A stretch of DNA of 44,230 nucleotides from Stutzerimonas kirkiae (GTDB lineage Bacteria > Pseudomonadota > Gammaproteobacteria > Pseudomonadales > Pseudomonadaceae): the NCBI RefSeq assembly GCF_004327335.1, contig NZ_QJUO01000034.1, positions 1 through 44,230 of the forward strand. The letters run 5' to 3'. Position numbers and translations under genes: made by a program. How positions within the stretch are numbered: position 1 is the first letter of the stretch; the number at the start of each line of letters is the position of its first letter. A model generated the notes under the pieces. That model saw nothing but the letters and a program-made list of their open reading frames with translations, was not told the origin of the DNA and searched no databases. This document shows, piece after piece, positions 24,951 to 34,197 of this stretch.

Positions 24951-26944
24951 GCATCCAGCAATTCTTCGGCGGTGGCGACGACGTTTTCGACGGTAAAGCC
25001 GAACTCTTCGAACAGTTGCCCGGCGGGGGCCGATTCGCCGTAAGTGGTCATGCCGATGATGCGGCCCTCCAGGCCGACGTACTTGTACCAGTAGTCGGCA
25101 TGCGAGGCCTCGATGGCGATACGCGCAGCCACCTCGACCGGCAGCACGGCCTGGCGATAGGCGGCATCCTGGGCATCGAACACGCTGGTGCTGGGAATGG
25201 ACACCACACGCACCTTCCGTCCAGTCGCGACCAGTTGCTCATACGCCTGCATCGCCAGGCCGACTTCCGAACCGGTGGCGATCAGGATCAGTTCCGGCTC
25301 GCCGGCGCTGTCCTTGAGCACATAGCCGCCACGGGCGATATCCGCCAGTTGCTGCTCGTCACGCGCCTGGTGCGGCAGGTTCTGGCGGCTGAAGATCAGC
25401 GCGCTCGGGCCGTCCTTGCGCTCGATGGCGTACTTCCAGGCCACCGCCGACTCCACCGCATCGGCCGGGCGCCAGGTGTCCAGGTTGGGCGTGCAGCGCA
25501 GGCTGGCCAGTTGCTCGACCGGCTGGTGGGTCGGGCCGTCTTCGCCAAGGCCGATGGAGTCGTGGGTGAAGACGTAGAGCACACGCTGCTTCATCAGTGC
25601 CGACATGCGCACCGCATTACGCGCGTACTCCATGAACATCAGGAAGGTCGCACCATAGGGAATCAGGCCGCCGTGCAGAGCGATGCCGTTCATGATGGCG
25701 CTCATGCCGAACTCGCGCACACCGTAGTGCACATAGTTGCCCGAGGCATCCTCGGCACTCACCGCCTTGCAGCCTTTCCACAGGGTCAGGTTGGAGCCGG
25801 CCAGGTCGGCGGAGCCGCCCAGCAGCTCCGGCAGCAGCGGGCCGAAGGCATTCAGGGCGTTCTGGCTGGCCTTGCGGCTGGCAATGGTTTCGCCCTTGCC
25901 AGCCACTTCGCGGATATAAGCGGCGGCCTTCTCGGCGAAGTCGGCGGGCAGCTCGCCCTCGATGCGGCGCTCGAACTCGGCGGCCAGCTCCGGGAACTCG
26001 CCGCGGTAGGCTTCGAAACGCTGCTGCCACTCGCCTTCGGTCTTGGCGCCGCTCTCGCTGGCATCCCAGGCGGCATAGATATCGGCGGGGATCTCGAACG
26101 GCTGATGGCTCCAGCCCAGCGCCTCGCGGGTCAGGGCGATCTCGCCGGCGCCCAGGGCGGCGCCGTGGCACTCTTCCTTGCCCTGCTTGTTCGGCGAGCC
26201 AAAACCGATGACGGTCTTGCAGCAGATCAAGGTCGGACGGTCGCTCTTGCGCGCGGTCTCGATGGCGATGTTGATCTCGTCCGGGTCGTGCCCGTCGACG
26301 TTGCGGATCACCTGCCAGCCATAGGCCTCGAAGCGGCGCGGCGTGTCGTCGCTGAACCAGCCCTCGACCTCGCCGTCGATGGAGATGCCGTTGTCATCGT
26401 AGAAGGCGGTCAGCTTGTTCAGGCCCAGGGTGCCGGCCAGCGAGCAGACTTCATGGGAAATGCCTTCCATCATGCAGCCATCGCCGAGGAACACATAGGT
26501 ATTGTGATCGACGACCTCATGCCCGGGACGGTTGAACTGGGCGGCCAGCACCTTCTCCGCCAGGGCGAAGCCGACGGCGTTGGCGATGCCCTGGCCGAGC
26601 GGACCGGTGGTGGTCTCGACCCCGGCGGTGTAACCGAATTCGGGATGGCCGGGGGTGCGGCTGTGCAGTTGGCGGAAGTTCTGCAAGTCCTCGATGGTCA
26701 GGTCGTAGCCGCTCAGGTGCAGCAACGAATAGATCAGCATCGAACCATGGCCGTTGGAGAGTACGAAACGGTCGCGGTCGGCCCACTGCGGGTTGTTCGG
26801 GTTGTGCTTGAGGTGGTCGTGCCACAGCACTTCGGCGATGTCCGCCATGCCCATCGGGGCACCGGGGTGGCCGCTGTTGGCTTTCTGCACGGCATCCATG
26901 CTCAAGGCACGGATGGCATTGGCTCGCTCACGACGGCTGGGCAT
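24947..26944 (-). CDS. tkt: Transketolase
   Basis: A 665-aa thiamine-diphosphate enzyme. Features: [20 protein letters not shown] near the start, [10 protein letters not shown], the ThDP/Mg motif [32 protein letters not shown] in the Pyr domain, and the C-terminal region with TTYGESAP. It transfers two-carbon units in the pentose phosphate pathway and supplies erythrose-4-phosphate, the Epd substrate. Start: ATG 26944 with AGGAG eight bases upstream. The TAG stop is formed by the end of a palindromic repeat inserted right after codon 665. Confidence 0.97.
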   Translation of the reverse strand: MPSRRERANAIRALSMDAVQKANSGHPGAPMGMADIAEVLWHDHLKHNPNNPQWADRDRFVLSNGHGSMLIYSLLHLSGYDLTIEDLQNFRQLHSRTPGHPEFGYTAGVETTTGPLGQGIANAVGFALAEKVLAAQFNRPGHEVVDHNTYVFLGDGCMMEGISHEVCSLAGTLGLNKLTAFYDDNGISIDGEVEGWFSDDTPRRFEAYGWQVIRNVDGHDPDEINIAIETARKSDRPTLICCKTVIGFGSPNKQGKEECHGAALGAGEIALTREALGWSHQPFEIPADIYAAWDASESGAKTEGEWQQRFEAYRGEFPELAAEFERRIEGELPADFAEKAAAYIREVAGKGETIASRKASQNALNAFGPLLPELLGGSADLAGSNLTLWKGCKAVSAEDASGNYVHYGVREFGMSAIMNGIALHGGLIPYGATFLMFMEYARNAVRMSALMKQRVLYVFTHDSIGLGEDGPTHQPVEQLASLRCTPNLDTWRPADAVESAVAWKYAIERKDGPSALIFSRQNLPHQARDEQQLADIARGGYVLKDSAGEPELILIATGSEVGLAMQAYEQLVATGRKVRVVSIPSTSVFDAQDAAYRQAVLPVEVAARIAIEASHADYWYKYVGLEGRIIGMTTYGESAPAGQLFEEFGFTVENVVATAEELLDA

Positions 26945-27106
26945 CGCTGAATCTCCTGGGTAAGGCTGATCACGGAAAAGGCGGCCATTTTCGCCCAGCA
27001 GGCCGTGCGGGGCAATCGAAGAAAGTGCCGGGAGGGCAATACGTACGGCCAGCCCCGCCCCGGCACATGGCTCTCGCCCCCTGTCGAGCACACCGGTTCC
27101 GCTCGT

Positions 27107-28246
27107 TCAACCGCGCAGTGCCGTGCTATTCGCCGGCATCAGGCAAGGCGCGCGGAACAGCTCGCCATGCCAGATGCCGGCCAGGGTGCGCAGCAGCACC
27201 AGCAGCCAGACGGCTGCCAATTGCGCGGCAAGCAGCAAGCCGATCAGTCCGAATGCCGCCATGCCGGTCAACGCCTGCAACTCGAAGGTGGCCAGGGTGA
27301 AGACCCCGAGCGGAAAGGTGAAACCCCACCAGCCCAGGTTGAACGGCATGTCGTCGCGCAGGTAATGACGGGTGAACAGCGTCGCGGTCAGCAGCCACCA
27401 GAGCCCCGCGCCCCACAGCGCCAGGCCACCGAGCAAGCCCAGGTCACGCGCCAGCTCGGCGGCGCCGAGCAGCGGCGTACCGGCGAACGCCAGCGGCGCC
27501 ACCTGCCCCATGCCCAGCAGCCCCAGGCAACCGGTGGCCAACGGCCCCAACGGCAACCAACTGGTGGCGGCGAAATCGGTGCCCGGTAATTTGTGCAGCG
27601 CCAGGCGCAGCAGCACCAGGGTAATCAACGCGAACGCCAGGGCCAGCGACATACCCCAGAGCACGAAACCGACCACCAGCAATTGCCGCGCGGCTTCCGG
27701 CGCCAGCTGCGGCACCAGCGCCGCCGCCGTGCTGGCGGCCACCTCGGGCGCCACGATGGGCAGCAGCCAGACGGCGGTGAGCTTCTCCAGCGCATGGCTC
27801 TGCCGGGTGAACATCAGGTAAGGCACGACCAGGGCGGCCAGCAGCGCCAGCGCGGCATCCAGCCACCACAGGGCCAGCGCCAGCGCATGCACGGACTCGC
27901 CCCAGCGCGGCACGCCGAACAGCAGCAAGCCCTTGATCAGCACCGCCAGCCCCATGGGAATGGCGCCAAGGAACATCGACTGCACCGGATGCAGCAGCAT
28001 GGGTTTCACCGTATCGCGAAACAGCAGCAGGCGCGCCAGGAACAGCAGCGAGAACACCGCGAACAGCAGTACGCCGAAGCCCCAGAGCCCCTCGGACAAC
28101 CCCCTGAGAACAGGCAGGCGCCAGGGCAACTGCGCAACCACCAGGGCCAGAACGCCGGTGCCCATGGTCATGGCGAACCAGTTGGGAGTGAAGTGGCGAA
28201 TGAAAGCCAGCGGCTCGGGCAAGCGGCTGAAAGGATGATAAGGCAT
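27107..28246 (-). CDS. TDT-family transporter (TehA/Ssu1/SLAC1 type)
   Basis: A 379-aa protein made almost entirely of hydrophobic segments, about ten predicted. It starts with FTPNWFAMTMGTGVLALV and ends with NLGWWGFTFPLGVFTLATFEL, both typical of the tellurite-resistance/dicarboxylate transporter (TDT) family, which includes the sulfite exporter Ssu1, TehA and plant SLAC1 anion channels. In bacteria with a divergent LysR regulator a sulfite or small-acid exporter role is plausible, but the substrate is not shown by sequence. The shared intergenic region (28247-28356) is AT-rich with short palindromes. Confidence 0.85.
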   Translation of the reverse strand: MPYHPFSRLPEPLAFIRHFTPNWFAMTMGTGVLALVVAQLPWRLPVLRGLSEGLWGFGVLLFAVFSLLFLARLLLFRDTVKPMLLHPVQSMFLGAIPMGLAVLIKGLLLFGVPRWGESVHALALALWWLDAALALLAALVVPYLMFTRQSHALEKLTAVWLLPIVAPEVAASTAAALVPQLAPEAARQLLVVGFVLWGMSLALAFALITLVLLRLALHKLPGTDFAATSWLPLGPLATGCLGLLGMGQVAPLAFAGTPLLGAAELARDLGLLGGLALWGAGLWWLLTATLFTRHYLRDDMPFNLGWWGFTFPLGVFTLATFELQALTGMAAFGLIGLLLAAQLAAVWLLVLLRTLAGIWHGELFRAPCLMPANSTALRG

Positions 28247-28311
28247 GGCCAGGGACTCCCGAGGCTTGAAATGACGGGGTCCAGCCTATGGAACGGCTTG
28301 CCATATTAAAA

Positions 28312-28350
28312 ATACATATCCAGTATGAAATCCATATCTTCATATTATGG
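28312..28350. promoter_or_regulatory. Candidate LysR operator between the TDT gene and the LysR gene
   Basis: ATAC-N7-GTAT at 28312-28326 has the T-N11-A shape of LysR-type sites, and CCATA-N9-TATGG at 28332-28350 is a second short inverted repeat. Both lie in an AT-rich divergent promoter region. Confidence 0.45.
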
Positions 28351-28356
28351 TTTGCC

Positions 28357-29238
28357 ATGAACCTGCATCACCTCAGGATCTTCCTCGTCGTCGCCGAAAC
28401 CGGCAGCATCAGTGCCGGCGCCGAACGCCTGCATATCAGCCAGCCAGCCGTGACCCGGGAAATACGCGAGCTGGAGGAAAGCCTCGGGCAGCGCCTGTTC
28501 GACCGCCAGCCCCGTGGCGTACGCCTGACCGAAAGCGGCCAGCGCCTGCTGCACTATGCCCAGCGCATCTTCAATCTGGAACAGGCGGCCGAGCGCGACC
28601 TGAGCGACTTCGCCCAACTGGAGCAGGGCGAGTTGCGCCTGGGGGCCAGCGCCACCCTGGGCGCCTACCTGCTGCCGCCCTTGATCGGGCGCTTCCGCCA
28701 GCGCCACCCGCAGGTCTTCGTCAGCCTGGCCATGGACAACACCACGGGCGTCACCCGCCAACTGGACGATGGCCTGATCAGCCTGGGGCTGGTCGAAGGC
28801 CCCTTCGCCCGCGATGCCTACGCCCACCGCCTGCTGGCCCAGGATCCGCTGCTGCCGGTGGTGGCCGCCCATCATCCGCTGGCGGCGGCCAAGCGCCTGC
28901 CTGCCAGCAGCCTGCAGGACTACCCGCTGTACCTGCGCGAACCCGGTTCCGGTACCCGCAACAGCATCGAGCAGGCTTATCGCAGCCATGGCCTGGAACC
29001 GCGGGCACACATGGCCATCGGCAGCACCGAGGCGCTCAAGCGGTTGCTGCTGGATGGCCAGGGCATCGCCTGGCTGTCCGGGCATGCCCTGGAGCGGGAA
29101 CTGTCCAGCGGCGAACTCCGGCAACTGGCGGTATTCGATCTGCGCATCGAGCGCGATTTCCACGTGCTCTGGCGCCAGGGTGTCAGCCTGAGCCCGGCCC
29201 CTTCGGCCTTTCTCGCGCTGAATGGAATAAGCCCATAA
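28357..29238 (+). CDS. LysR-type transcriptional regulator
   Basis: A 293-aa regulator with a typical N-terminal winged helix-turn-helix (MNLHHLRIFLVVAETGSISA, then AERLHISQPAVTREIRELEE) and a periplasmic-binding-like effector domain (about 90-290). Divergent orientation next to the TDT transporter gene is the classical arrangement for a LysR regulator controlling its neighbour and itself. The effector is unknown. Start: ATG 28357 gives the correct HTH position; upstream in-frame codons run through the operator region. Confidence 0.92.
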   Translation: MNLHHLRIFLVVAETGSISAGAERLHISQPAVTREIRELEESLGQRLFDRQPRGVRLTESGQRLLHYAQRIFNLEQAAERDLSDFAQLEQGELRLGASATLGAYLLPPLIGRFRQRHPQVFVSLAMDNTTGVTRQLDDGLISLGLVEGPFARDAYAHRLLAQDPLLPVVAAHHPLAAAKRLPASSLQDYPLYLREPGSGTRNSIEQAYRSHGLEPRAHMAIGSTEALKRLLLDGQGIAWLSGHALERELSSGELRQLAVFDLRIERDFHVLWRQGVSLSPAPSAFLALNGISP

Positions 29239-29249
29239 CCGGCCACGCT

Positions 29250-29269
29250 ATATCAAAATTTCTTGATAT
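29250..29269 (+). promoter_or_regulatory. Perfect palindromic operator, SahR-like
   Basis: ATATCAAAATTTCTTGATAT consists of ATATCAA and its exact complement TTGATAT around six bases. It stands 42 bp before the ArsR-methyltransferase gene and just upstream of a candidate promoter (TTGCTG at 29275, 17-bp spacer, TAGACT at 29298). Its AT-rich shape and position fit an autoregulatory ArsR-family site; it resembles motifs described for the S-adenosylhomocysteine-responsive regulator SahR. Confidence 0.65.
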
Positions 29270-29311
29270 GGCTGTTGCTGTACGAAAAGTGCCCGACTAG
29301 ACTGCGGCCTC

Positions 29312-30319
29312 ATGAGACTTCGCGCGCACCAGACGGACTTCGACCCCTGCGACGACCTTGCCAGCCTGTGCAAGGCCGGCGGCGACCCATTGCGCCTGAA
29401 CGTCCTGCGCGTGCTGGCCAACGACTCCTTCGGCGTACTGGAACTGGCACAGATTTTCGCCATTGGCCAATCCGGCATGAGCCATCACCTCAAGGTGCTG
29501 GCCCAGGCCGGGCTGGTGGCCACCCGCCGGGAAGGCAACGCCATCTTCTATCGCCGCGCGCTACCTGGCGGAGCCCTGCACACGGCGCTGCTGGAGGAGG
29601 TCGACGCCCTGCCGCTGCCCGCCGAGCTGCAAGCCCGCATCACTGCCGCGCATCGTCAACGCGCCGCCATCAGCCGCGACTTCTTCGCGCGCATGGCCAG
29701 CAGCTTCCAGGCCAGCCAGGACCTGATCGCCGGCCTGCCGCAGTACCGCGACAGCCTGCTGGCGCTGCTCGACACCCTGCACTTCGCGCCCGAGGCGACA
29801 GCCCTGGAAATCGGCCCGGGCGATGGCGCCTTCCTCCCGGAACTGGCGCGGCGCTTCGCCCGCGTCACCGCGCTGGACAACAGCGAGGCCATGCTCGAAC
29901 TGGCGCGCCAGCGCTGTATCGAGGGGAGGCTCGGCAACGTCGAACTGAGGCTGGCCGACGCCCTGGATACGGCCCGGCAGGAGCCTGCCGACTGCGTGGT
30001 GCTGAACATGGTCCTGCACCACTTCGCCACCCCCGCCGAGGCCTTCCGCCAGTTGGCGGACAAGGTCAAGCCAGGCGGCAGCCTGCTGCTCAGCGAATTG
30101 TGCAGCCACGACCAGAGCTGGGCCCGCGAGGCCTGCGGCGACCTCTGGCTCGGCTTCGAACAGGGCGACCTGGCGCGCTGGGCCGCTGGCGCCGGCCTGG
30201 AGCCCGGAGAAAGTCTCTATATTGGCCTGAAGAATGGCTTTCAGATTCAACTGCGGCACTTCGCCAAACCCTCCCCGCGAAGCGTCACCGCCTACGGCAA
30301 GAAAGGAGCCGATAAATGA
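29312..30319 (+). CDS. ArsR-family regulator fused to a SAM-dependent methyltransferase domain (SahR-like)
   Basis: A 335-aa fusion. Residues about 15-100 form an ArsR winged helix ([40 protein letters not shown], then the beta-wing [12 protein letters not shown]). Residues about 145-320 form a class I methyltransferase fold with the SAM-binding motif [15 protein letters not shown], then VTALDNS and [10 protein letters not shown]. No metal-binding Cys motif of arsenic sensors is present. The gene overlaps metK (ATGA), so a sensor of SAM or SAH that controls SAM synthesis is the simplest reading. ATG 29312 has no evident Shine-Dalgarno, and the predicted promoter would start transcription within a few bases of it. 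Confidence 0.88.
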   Translation: MRLRAHQTDFDPCDDLASLCKAGGDPLRLNVLRVLANDSFGVLELAQIFAIGQSGMSHHLKVLAQAGLVATRREGNAIFYRRALPGGALHTALLEEVDALPLPAELQARITAAHRQRAAISRDFFARMASSFQASQDLIAGLPQYRDSLLALLDTLHFAPEATALEIGPGDGAFLPELARRFARVTALDNSEAMLELARQRCIEGRLGNVELRLADALDTARQEPADCVVLNMVLHHFATPAEAFRQLADKVKPGGSLLLSELCSHDQSWAREACGDLWLGFEQGDLARWAAGAGLEPGESLYIGLKNGFQIQLRHFAKPSPRSVTAYGKKGADK

Positions 30320-31506
30320 GCGAATACTCCCTGTTCACCTCCGAGTCCGTGTCCGAAGGGCACCCGGACAAGATCGCCGACCAGATTTCCGACGCGGTGC
30401 TGGACGCCATCATCACCCAGGACAAGCACGCCCGCGTGGCAGTGGAAACCCTGGTCAAGACCGGCGTGGCCATCGTCGCCGGCGAAGTCGCCACCAGCGC
30501 CTGGGTCGACCTGGAGCAGATCGTCCGCGATGTCATCTCGGACATCGGCTACACCAGCTCCGATGTCGGCTTCGACGGCGCCACCTGTGGCGTGTTGAAC
30601 ATCATCGGCAAGCAGTCGGTGGACATCGCCCAGGGCGTCGACCGCGCCAAGCCGGAAGACCAGGGCGCCGGCGACCAGGGGCTGATGTTCGGCTACGCCA
30701 GCAACGAGACCGACGTGCTGATGCCGGCGCCGATCCGCTTCTCCCATGCCCTGGTCGAGCGCCAGGCCGAAACGCGCAAATCCGGCCTGCTGCCGTGGCT
30801 GCGCCCGGACGCGAAATCCCAGGTCACCTGCCGCTACGAGAACGGCAAGGTGGTCGGCATCGACGCGGTCGTGCTGTCCACCCAGCACAACCCGGATGTC
30901 AGCTACAACGACCTGCGCGACGGTGTGATGGAATTGATCGTCAAGCATGTGCTGCCTGCCGAACTGCTGCACAAGGACACCCAGTTCCATATCAACCCGA
31001 CCGGCAAGTTCGTCATCGGCGGCCCGGTCGGCGACTGCGGCCTGACCGGGCGCAAGATCATCGTCGACACCTACGGCGGCATGGCCCGCCACGGCGGCGG
31101 CGCCTTCTCCGGCAAGGACCCGTCCAAGGTCGACCGCAGCGCCGCCTATGCCGGCCGCTACGTGGCGAAGAACATCGTCGCCGCCGGCCTCGCCGAGCGC
31201 TGCGAGATCCAGGTGTCCTACGCCATCGGCGTGGCCCAGCCGACCTCCATCTCGCTCAACACCTTCGGCACCCACAAGGTCGCCGAGGACAGCATCATCG
31301 AGCTGGTGCGGGAAGTCTTCGACCTGCGCCCCTACGCCATTACGCGCATGCTCGACCTGCTGCACCCGATGTATCGCGCCACCGCCGCCTACGGCCACTT
31401 CGGCCGCACGCCCGAGCAACTGACGGTCGGCGACGACAGCTTCACCAGCTTCACCTGGGAGCGCACCGACAAGGTCGAAGCCCTGCGCGCCGCCGCCGGC
31501 CTGTAA
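30316..31506 (+). CDS. metK: S-adenosylmethionine synthase
   Basis: A 396-aa enzyme of standard length. Signatures: [15 protein letters not shown] at the N-terminus, the [12 protein letters not shown] methionine-binding loop region, and the phosphate-binding [19 protein letters not shown]. It makes S-adenosylmethionine from methionine and ATP. Start: ATG 30316 has AAAGGAG upstream and overlaps the regulator stop by four bases. Co-transcription with the ArsR-methyltransferase regulator suggests feedback control of the SAM cycle. Confidence 0.98.
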   Translation: MSEYSLFTSESVSEGHPDKIADQISDAVLDAIITQDKHARVAVETLVKTGVAIVAGEVATSAWVDLEQIVRDVISDIGYTSSDVGFDGATCGVLNIIGKQSVDIAQGVDRAKPEDQGAGDQGLMFGYASNETDVLMPAPIRFSHALVERQAETRKSGLLPWLRPDAKSQVTCRYENGKVVGIDAVVLSTQHNPDVSYNDLRDGVMELIVKHVLPAELLHKDTQFHINPTGKFVIGGPVGDCGLTGRKIIVDTYGGMARHGGGAFSGKDPSKVDRSAAYAGRYVAKNIVAAGLAERCEIQVSYAIGVAQPTSISLNTFGTHKVAEDSIIELVREVFDLRPYAITRMLDLLHPMYRATAAYGHFGRTPEQLTVGDDSFTSFTWERTDKVEALRAAAGL

Positions 31507-31600
31507 CAACCAGGTCTTTCAACGTCTTTGAATAAAAGGTCAAGCGCCTTCATTGCGCATGCTGCCGAGGCCAGTGTTCGTTCGAATCCTGAGTGAACTC

Positions 31601-31672
31601 GTAGGATGGGTTGAGCGCAGCGATACCCATCGAGTGCCTGCCCTGGGTATCGCTGCGCTCAACCCAGGCTAC
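31601..31672. repeat. 72-bp palindromic repeat (GTAGGATGGGTT family), copy 2
   Basis: The arms of 28 bp (31601-31628 and 31645-31672) pair with only two mismatches; the sequence begins GTAGGATGGGTTGAGCGCAG and is closely related to copy 1 at 24877-24950. It lies between convergent metK and dgkA and could fold as a bidirectional terminator. Confidence 0.85.
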
Positions 31673-31724
31673 CAGCTCAAGACGAGGCTGAAACAAGCAT
31701 CAAGGCGATAACCGCGGTAAACGG

Positions 31725-32105
31725 CTACAGCAGGATGCAGCCCCACACCAGCGCCACCATCAGCAGCCCGACCAATTGCGCCGCGCTGCCCATGTCCTTG
31801 GCGCGCTTGGAAAGCGGGTGCAGTTCGAGGGAAACGCGATCGACCACCGCCTCGATGGCCGAATTGAGCAGTTCGATGGCCAGCGTCAGCAGCAACACCA
31901 GGACCAGCAGCGCCCGCTCGGCGCGGCTGACATCCAGCAGAAAAGCCACCGGCAGCAACAGCAGGTTGAGCAGCAACAGTTGCCGGAACGCCGCCTCACC
32001 GAAAAACGCCGCGCGCAGCCCGGCCAGGGAATAGCCGAAGGCACGCAGGATACGCACCACGCCTCGGCGGCCCTTCAGGCCGCTGGCGTCGCTGGAATTG
32101 TGCAT
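31725..32105 (-). CDS. dgkA: Diacylglycerol kinase DgkA
   Basis: A 126-aa integral membrane enzyme with three hydrophobic helices. The catalytic signature ELLNSAIEAVVDRVSLELHP then LSKRAKDMGSAAQ is intact. It phosphorylates diacylglycerol released during membrane-derived glucan or lipopolysaccharide modification, returning it to phospholipid synthesis. The N-terminus (about 20 residues before the first amphipathic region) is slightly longer than in E. coli. Upstream is a YejM-like envelope gene on the same strand, 122 bp away across a hairpin. Confidence 0.95.
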   Translation of the reverse strand: MHNSSDASGLKGRRGVVRILRAFGYSLAGLRAAFFGEAAFRQLLLLNLLLLPVAFLLDVSRAERALLVLVLLLTLAIELLNSAIEAVVDRVSLELHPLSKRAKDMGSAAQLVGLLMVALVWGCILL

Positions 32106-32156
32106 GGATGCTCCCTTGTCGGACGAATGGACGATGGCCGCAGGCTGGAAGTCTCA

Positions 32157-32200
32157 GGGTGCGCCGTGCGCACCGGCACAACGCGATGTACGGCGCACCC
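32157..32200. repeat. Hairpin repeat (GGGTGCGCCGTGCGCACC family), copy 1
   Basis: GGGTGCGCCGT (32157-32167) pairs perfectly with ACGGCGCACCC (32190-32200). It lies between the YejM-like gene stop and the dgkA start, likely a terminator or extragenic repeat. Its left part matches the repeat at 39974 in 16 of 18 positions. Confidence 0.65.
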
Positions 32201-32227
32201 GGCTCGCGGGCAAGCCCGCGACTGCGA

Positions 32228-34072
32228 TCAATGTGCCAGGAAACGGCGAATACCCTGCAATTCACTGCGAATCCGCGGCATGAAGCCTTGCAGCACCTTC
32301 GAGAGATCGCCGACCGGCCGGTCGCTGGCCGAACTGGCCTGCATCGGCAGCATGCTACCGCTGGTGAACGGCAGCACCACCTTGTGTTCCTCGCCGAGGA
32401 ACGCCAGGCGATCCCAGTCTCCCGCCACCAGCAACCGCTGGGCGGTGGGGCTGAACAGGCTCTGGCCGATGCTGTAGTCATGCACCGGGTTACGCACGCC
32501 CAGCAGCGGCATCAGCGTCGGCAGCAGGTCGACGTGGCTGGTGCGCATGTCCTCCCGCCGCGCCTCGCGCCCCGGCACCCAGAGCACCAGCGGTACGCGC
32601 AACTGGGCATCGACGAAGGAAGAGTTGTGCCCCCAGCGGCCATTGTCCATGAACTCCTCGCCGTGGTCGCCGGTGATGACCAGCAAGGTGTCGTCCATCA
32701 GCCCGCGCCGCTCCAGGTGGTCGATGACCCGGGCGATCTGCCCGTCAAGGTGGTGCACGGCATTCAGGTAGCGCTTGTGAATCCCGCCGATATCGCGCTC
32801 CAGGTTCATGTTGGCGTAGTTGAGGTCGGGCAGGTAATCCGGCTCGATCACCGACTCCGGCGGGAACTCGTAGTTGGCATGGGGCGACTCGAAGAACATG
32901 AACGTCATGAAGGGCCGCTGCGCATCGCGCTGGTCGATGAAGCCCAGCAGGTCCTCGACATTCTTGCGGTCGCGCTGCCAGCCCGGGCCCTGGTCGTAGG
33001 CCTGCATCTGCTCGGGCGGTACCTTGACGAACAGCGTCTTGTCGAACTCCGGATAACTGAAGCGGGCGCTGGTGAACAGCCTCATCTGGTAGTCCTGTCG
33101 CTGCAGCACGTCGATCAGCGGGCTGCCGACACGGGCATCCAGCACCGGGAACCAGAGGTTGGCCGGCAGCCCGTAGAACTGGCTGAACATACCGATACGG
33201 GTGCCATTACCACCGGAGAAGTGCCGAGTGAAATGCTGAGCGCGCTCGGCGAAGGCGCTGGTCTGTGGCATCACCCGTGGCGTCAGGCTGTCGGCCCGCC
33301 AGGACTCGGCCACCAGCCATACCACGTTCAATGGCTTGCCCGGCGGCTCGATACGCAGCGGCACCTGCGGGTAATCGAGCTGCCCCTTAAGCGCGACATT
33401 CTCCACTTCAAGGCGCTGTGGCCGCTCCAGGCCCAACCGCTGCTCCAGCAGGCGGCGCATGGTCAACGGCTGGTAGAGCGGCATGCGCTGGGCAGTCTCC
33501 AGCAGCGGGCTGTAGCCATAGAAGTGACTGATGCCATAGCCGACCCGCTCGCCCAGGGTGGCCAACAGGAACAACGGCAACACCCACAGCCATCGGGGCG
33601 TCGGCAGTGACGGACGCCAGCGGCTGGCGAAAGCGGCCAATATCCGCAACAGCGCCTGTCCGACGAAACAGGCCGCAGCGATAAACGCAAAACCGACCTG
33701 GCTGGACTCGGACGAGCCCAGCGCGGCGATGCCGCCCGGCGTGGTGACGATATTCCAGACGAAGCCGTTGAGGTGGAAGCCATACAGCGACCACAACAGG
33801 CCATCGGCATAGATCAGCAGTTGCAGCAGGCCCGCCAGCAGCACCGAAACCACCAGCCCAATCGTACGCGACAGCGGCGCGAGCAGACGCCCGAACAACC
33901 AGAGCGGAGCGATGAACAAAAGGGCATAGCTGCCCAGCAATACACCCTGGTACAGCGCCAGACCGGGCGTCTGCGGAGCATCGAACAGATGCCCCAGATG
34001 CAGCACGACCGCAATCCAGGTGAACAGCCAATACAGGGCATCGGCACGGCGGGGGACGATGGCGGGGGGCAA
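32228..34072 (-). CDS. Inner-membrane sulfatase-fold protein, YejM/PbgA-like (DUF3413)
   Basis: A 614-aa protein with five membrane segments in the first 190 residues (DUF3413) and a periplasmic alkaline-phosphatase/sulfatase-fold domain (about 250-600; VVWLVAESWRADSL, GNGTRIGMFSQFYGLP, and VITGDHGEEFMD). The motif FHLNGFVWNIVTTPGG corresponds to the YejM transmembrane region. In E. coli YejM (PbgA/LapC) senses lipopolysaccharide and controls LpxC turnover. Whether the Pseudomonas homologue is enzymatic or regulatory cannot be told. The start is TTG 34072, supported by GAGGAA six bases upstream; no ATG exists between it and the upstream in-frame stop. Confidence 0.85.
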   Translation of the reverse strand: MPPAIVPRRADALYWLFTWIAVVLHLGHLFDAPQTPGLALYQGVLLGSYALLFIAPLWLFGRLLAPLSRTIGLVVSVLLAGLLQLLIYADGLLWSLYGFHLNGFVWNIVTTPGGIAALGSSESSQVGFAFIAAACFVGQALLRILAAFASRWRPSLPTPRWLWVLPLFLLATLGERVGYGISHFYGYSPLLETAQRMPLYQPLTMRRLLEQRLGLERPQRLEVENVALKGQLDYPQVPLRIEPPGKPLNVVWLVAESWRADSLTPRVMPQTSAFAERAQHFTRHFSGGNGTRIGMFSQFYGLPANLWFPVLDARVGSPLIDVLQRQDYQMRLFTSARFSYPEFDKTLFVKVPPEQMQAYDQGPGWQRDRKNVEDLLGFIDQRDAQRPFMTFMFFESPHANYEFPPESVIEPDYLPDLNYANMNLERDIGGIHKRYLNAVHHLDGQIARVIDHLERRGLMDDTLLVITGDHGEEFMDNGRWGHNSSFVDAQLRVPLVLWVPGREARREDMRTSHVDLLPTLMPLLGVRNPVHDYSIGQSLFSPTAQRLLVAGDWDRLAFLGEEHKVVLPFTSGSMLPMQASSASDRPVGDLSKVLQGFMPRIRSELQGIRRFLAH

Positions 34073-34197
34073 GGCGGCTTCCTCGGAGACGGAGAACTGG
34101 CCGCATACAGAAGCATCCCCAGCTTAAGCCAACCTTAACCGCTCGACGATCAGCGACAAGCCACACGAAACAGCCTGCCGCAAGTCGACCCAAGCGC

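Noticed and set aside
24887..26950. 687-codon plus-strand frame over transketolase
   Set aside because: Antisense shadow of tkt, which has all family motifs and a good ribosome site.
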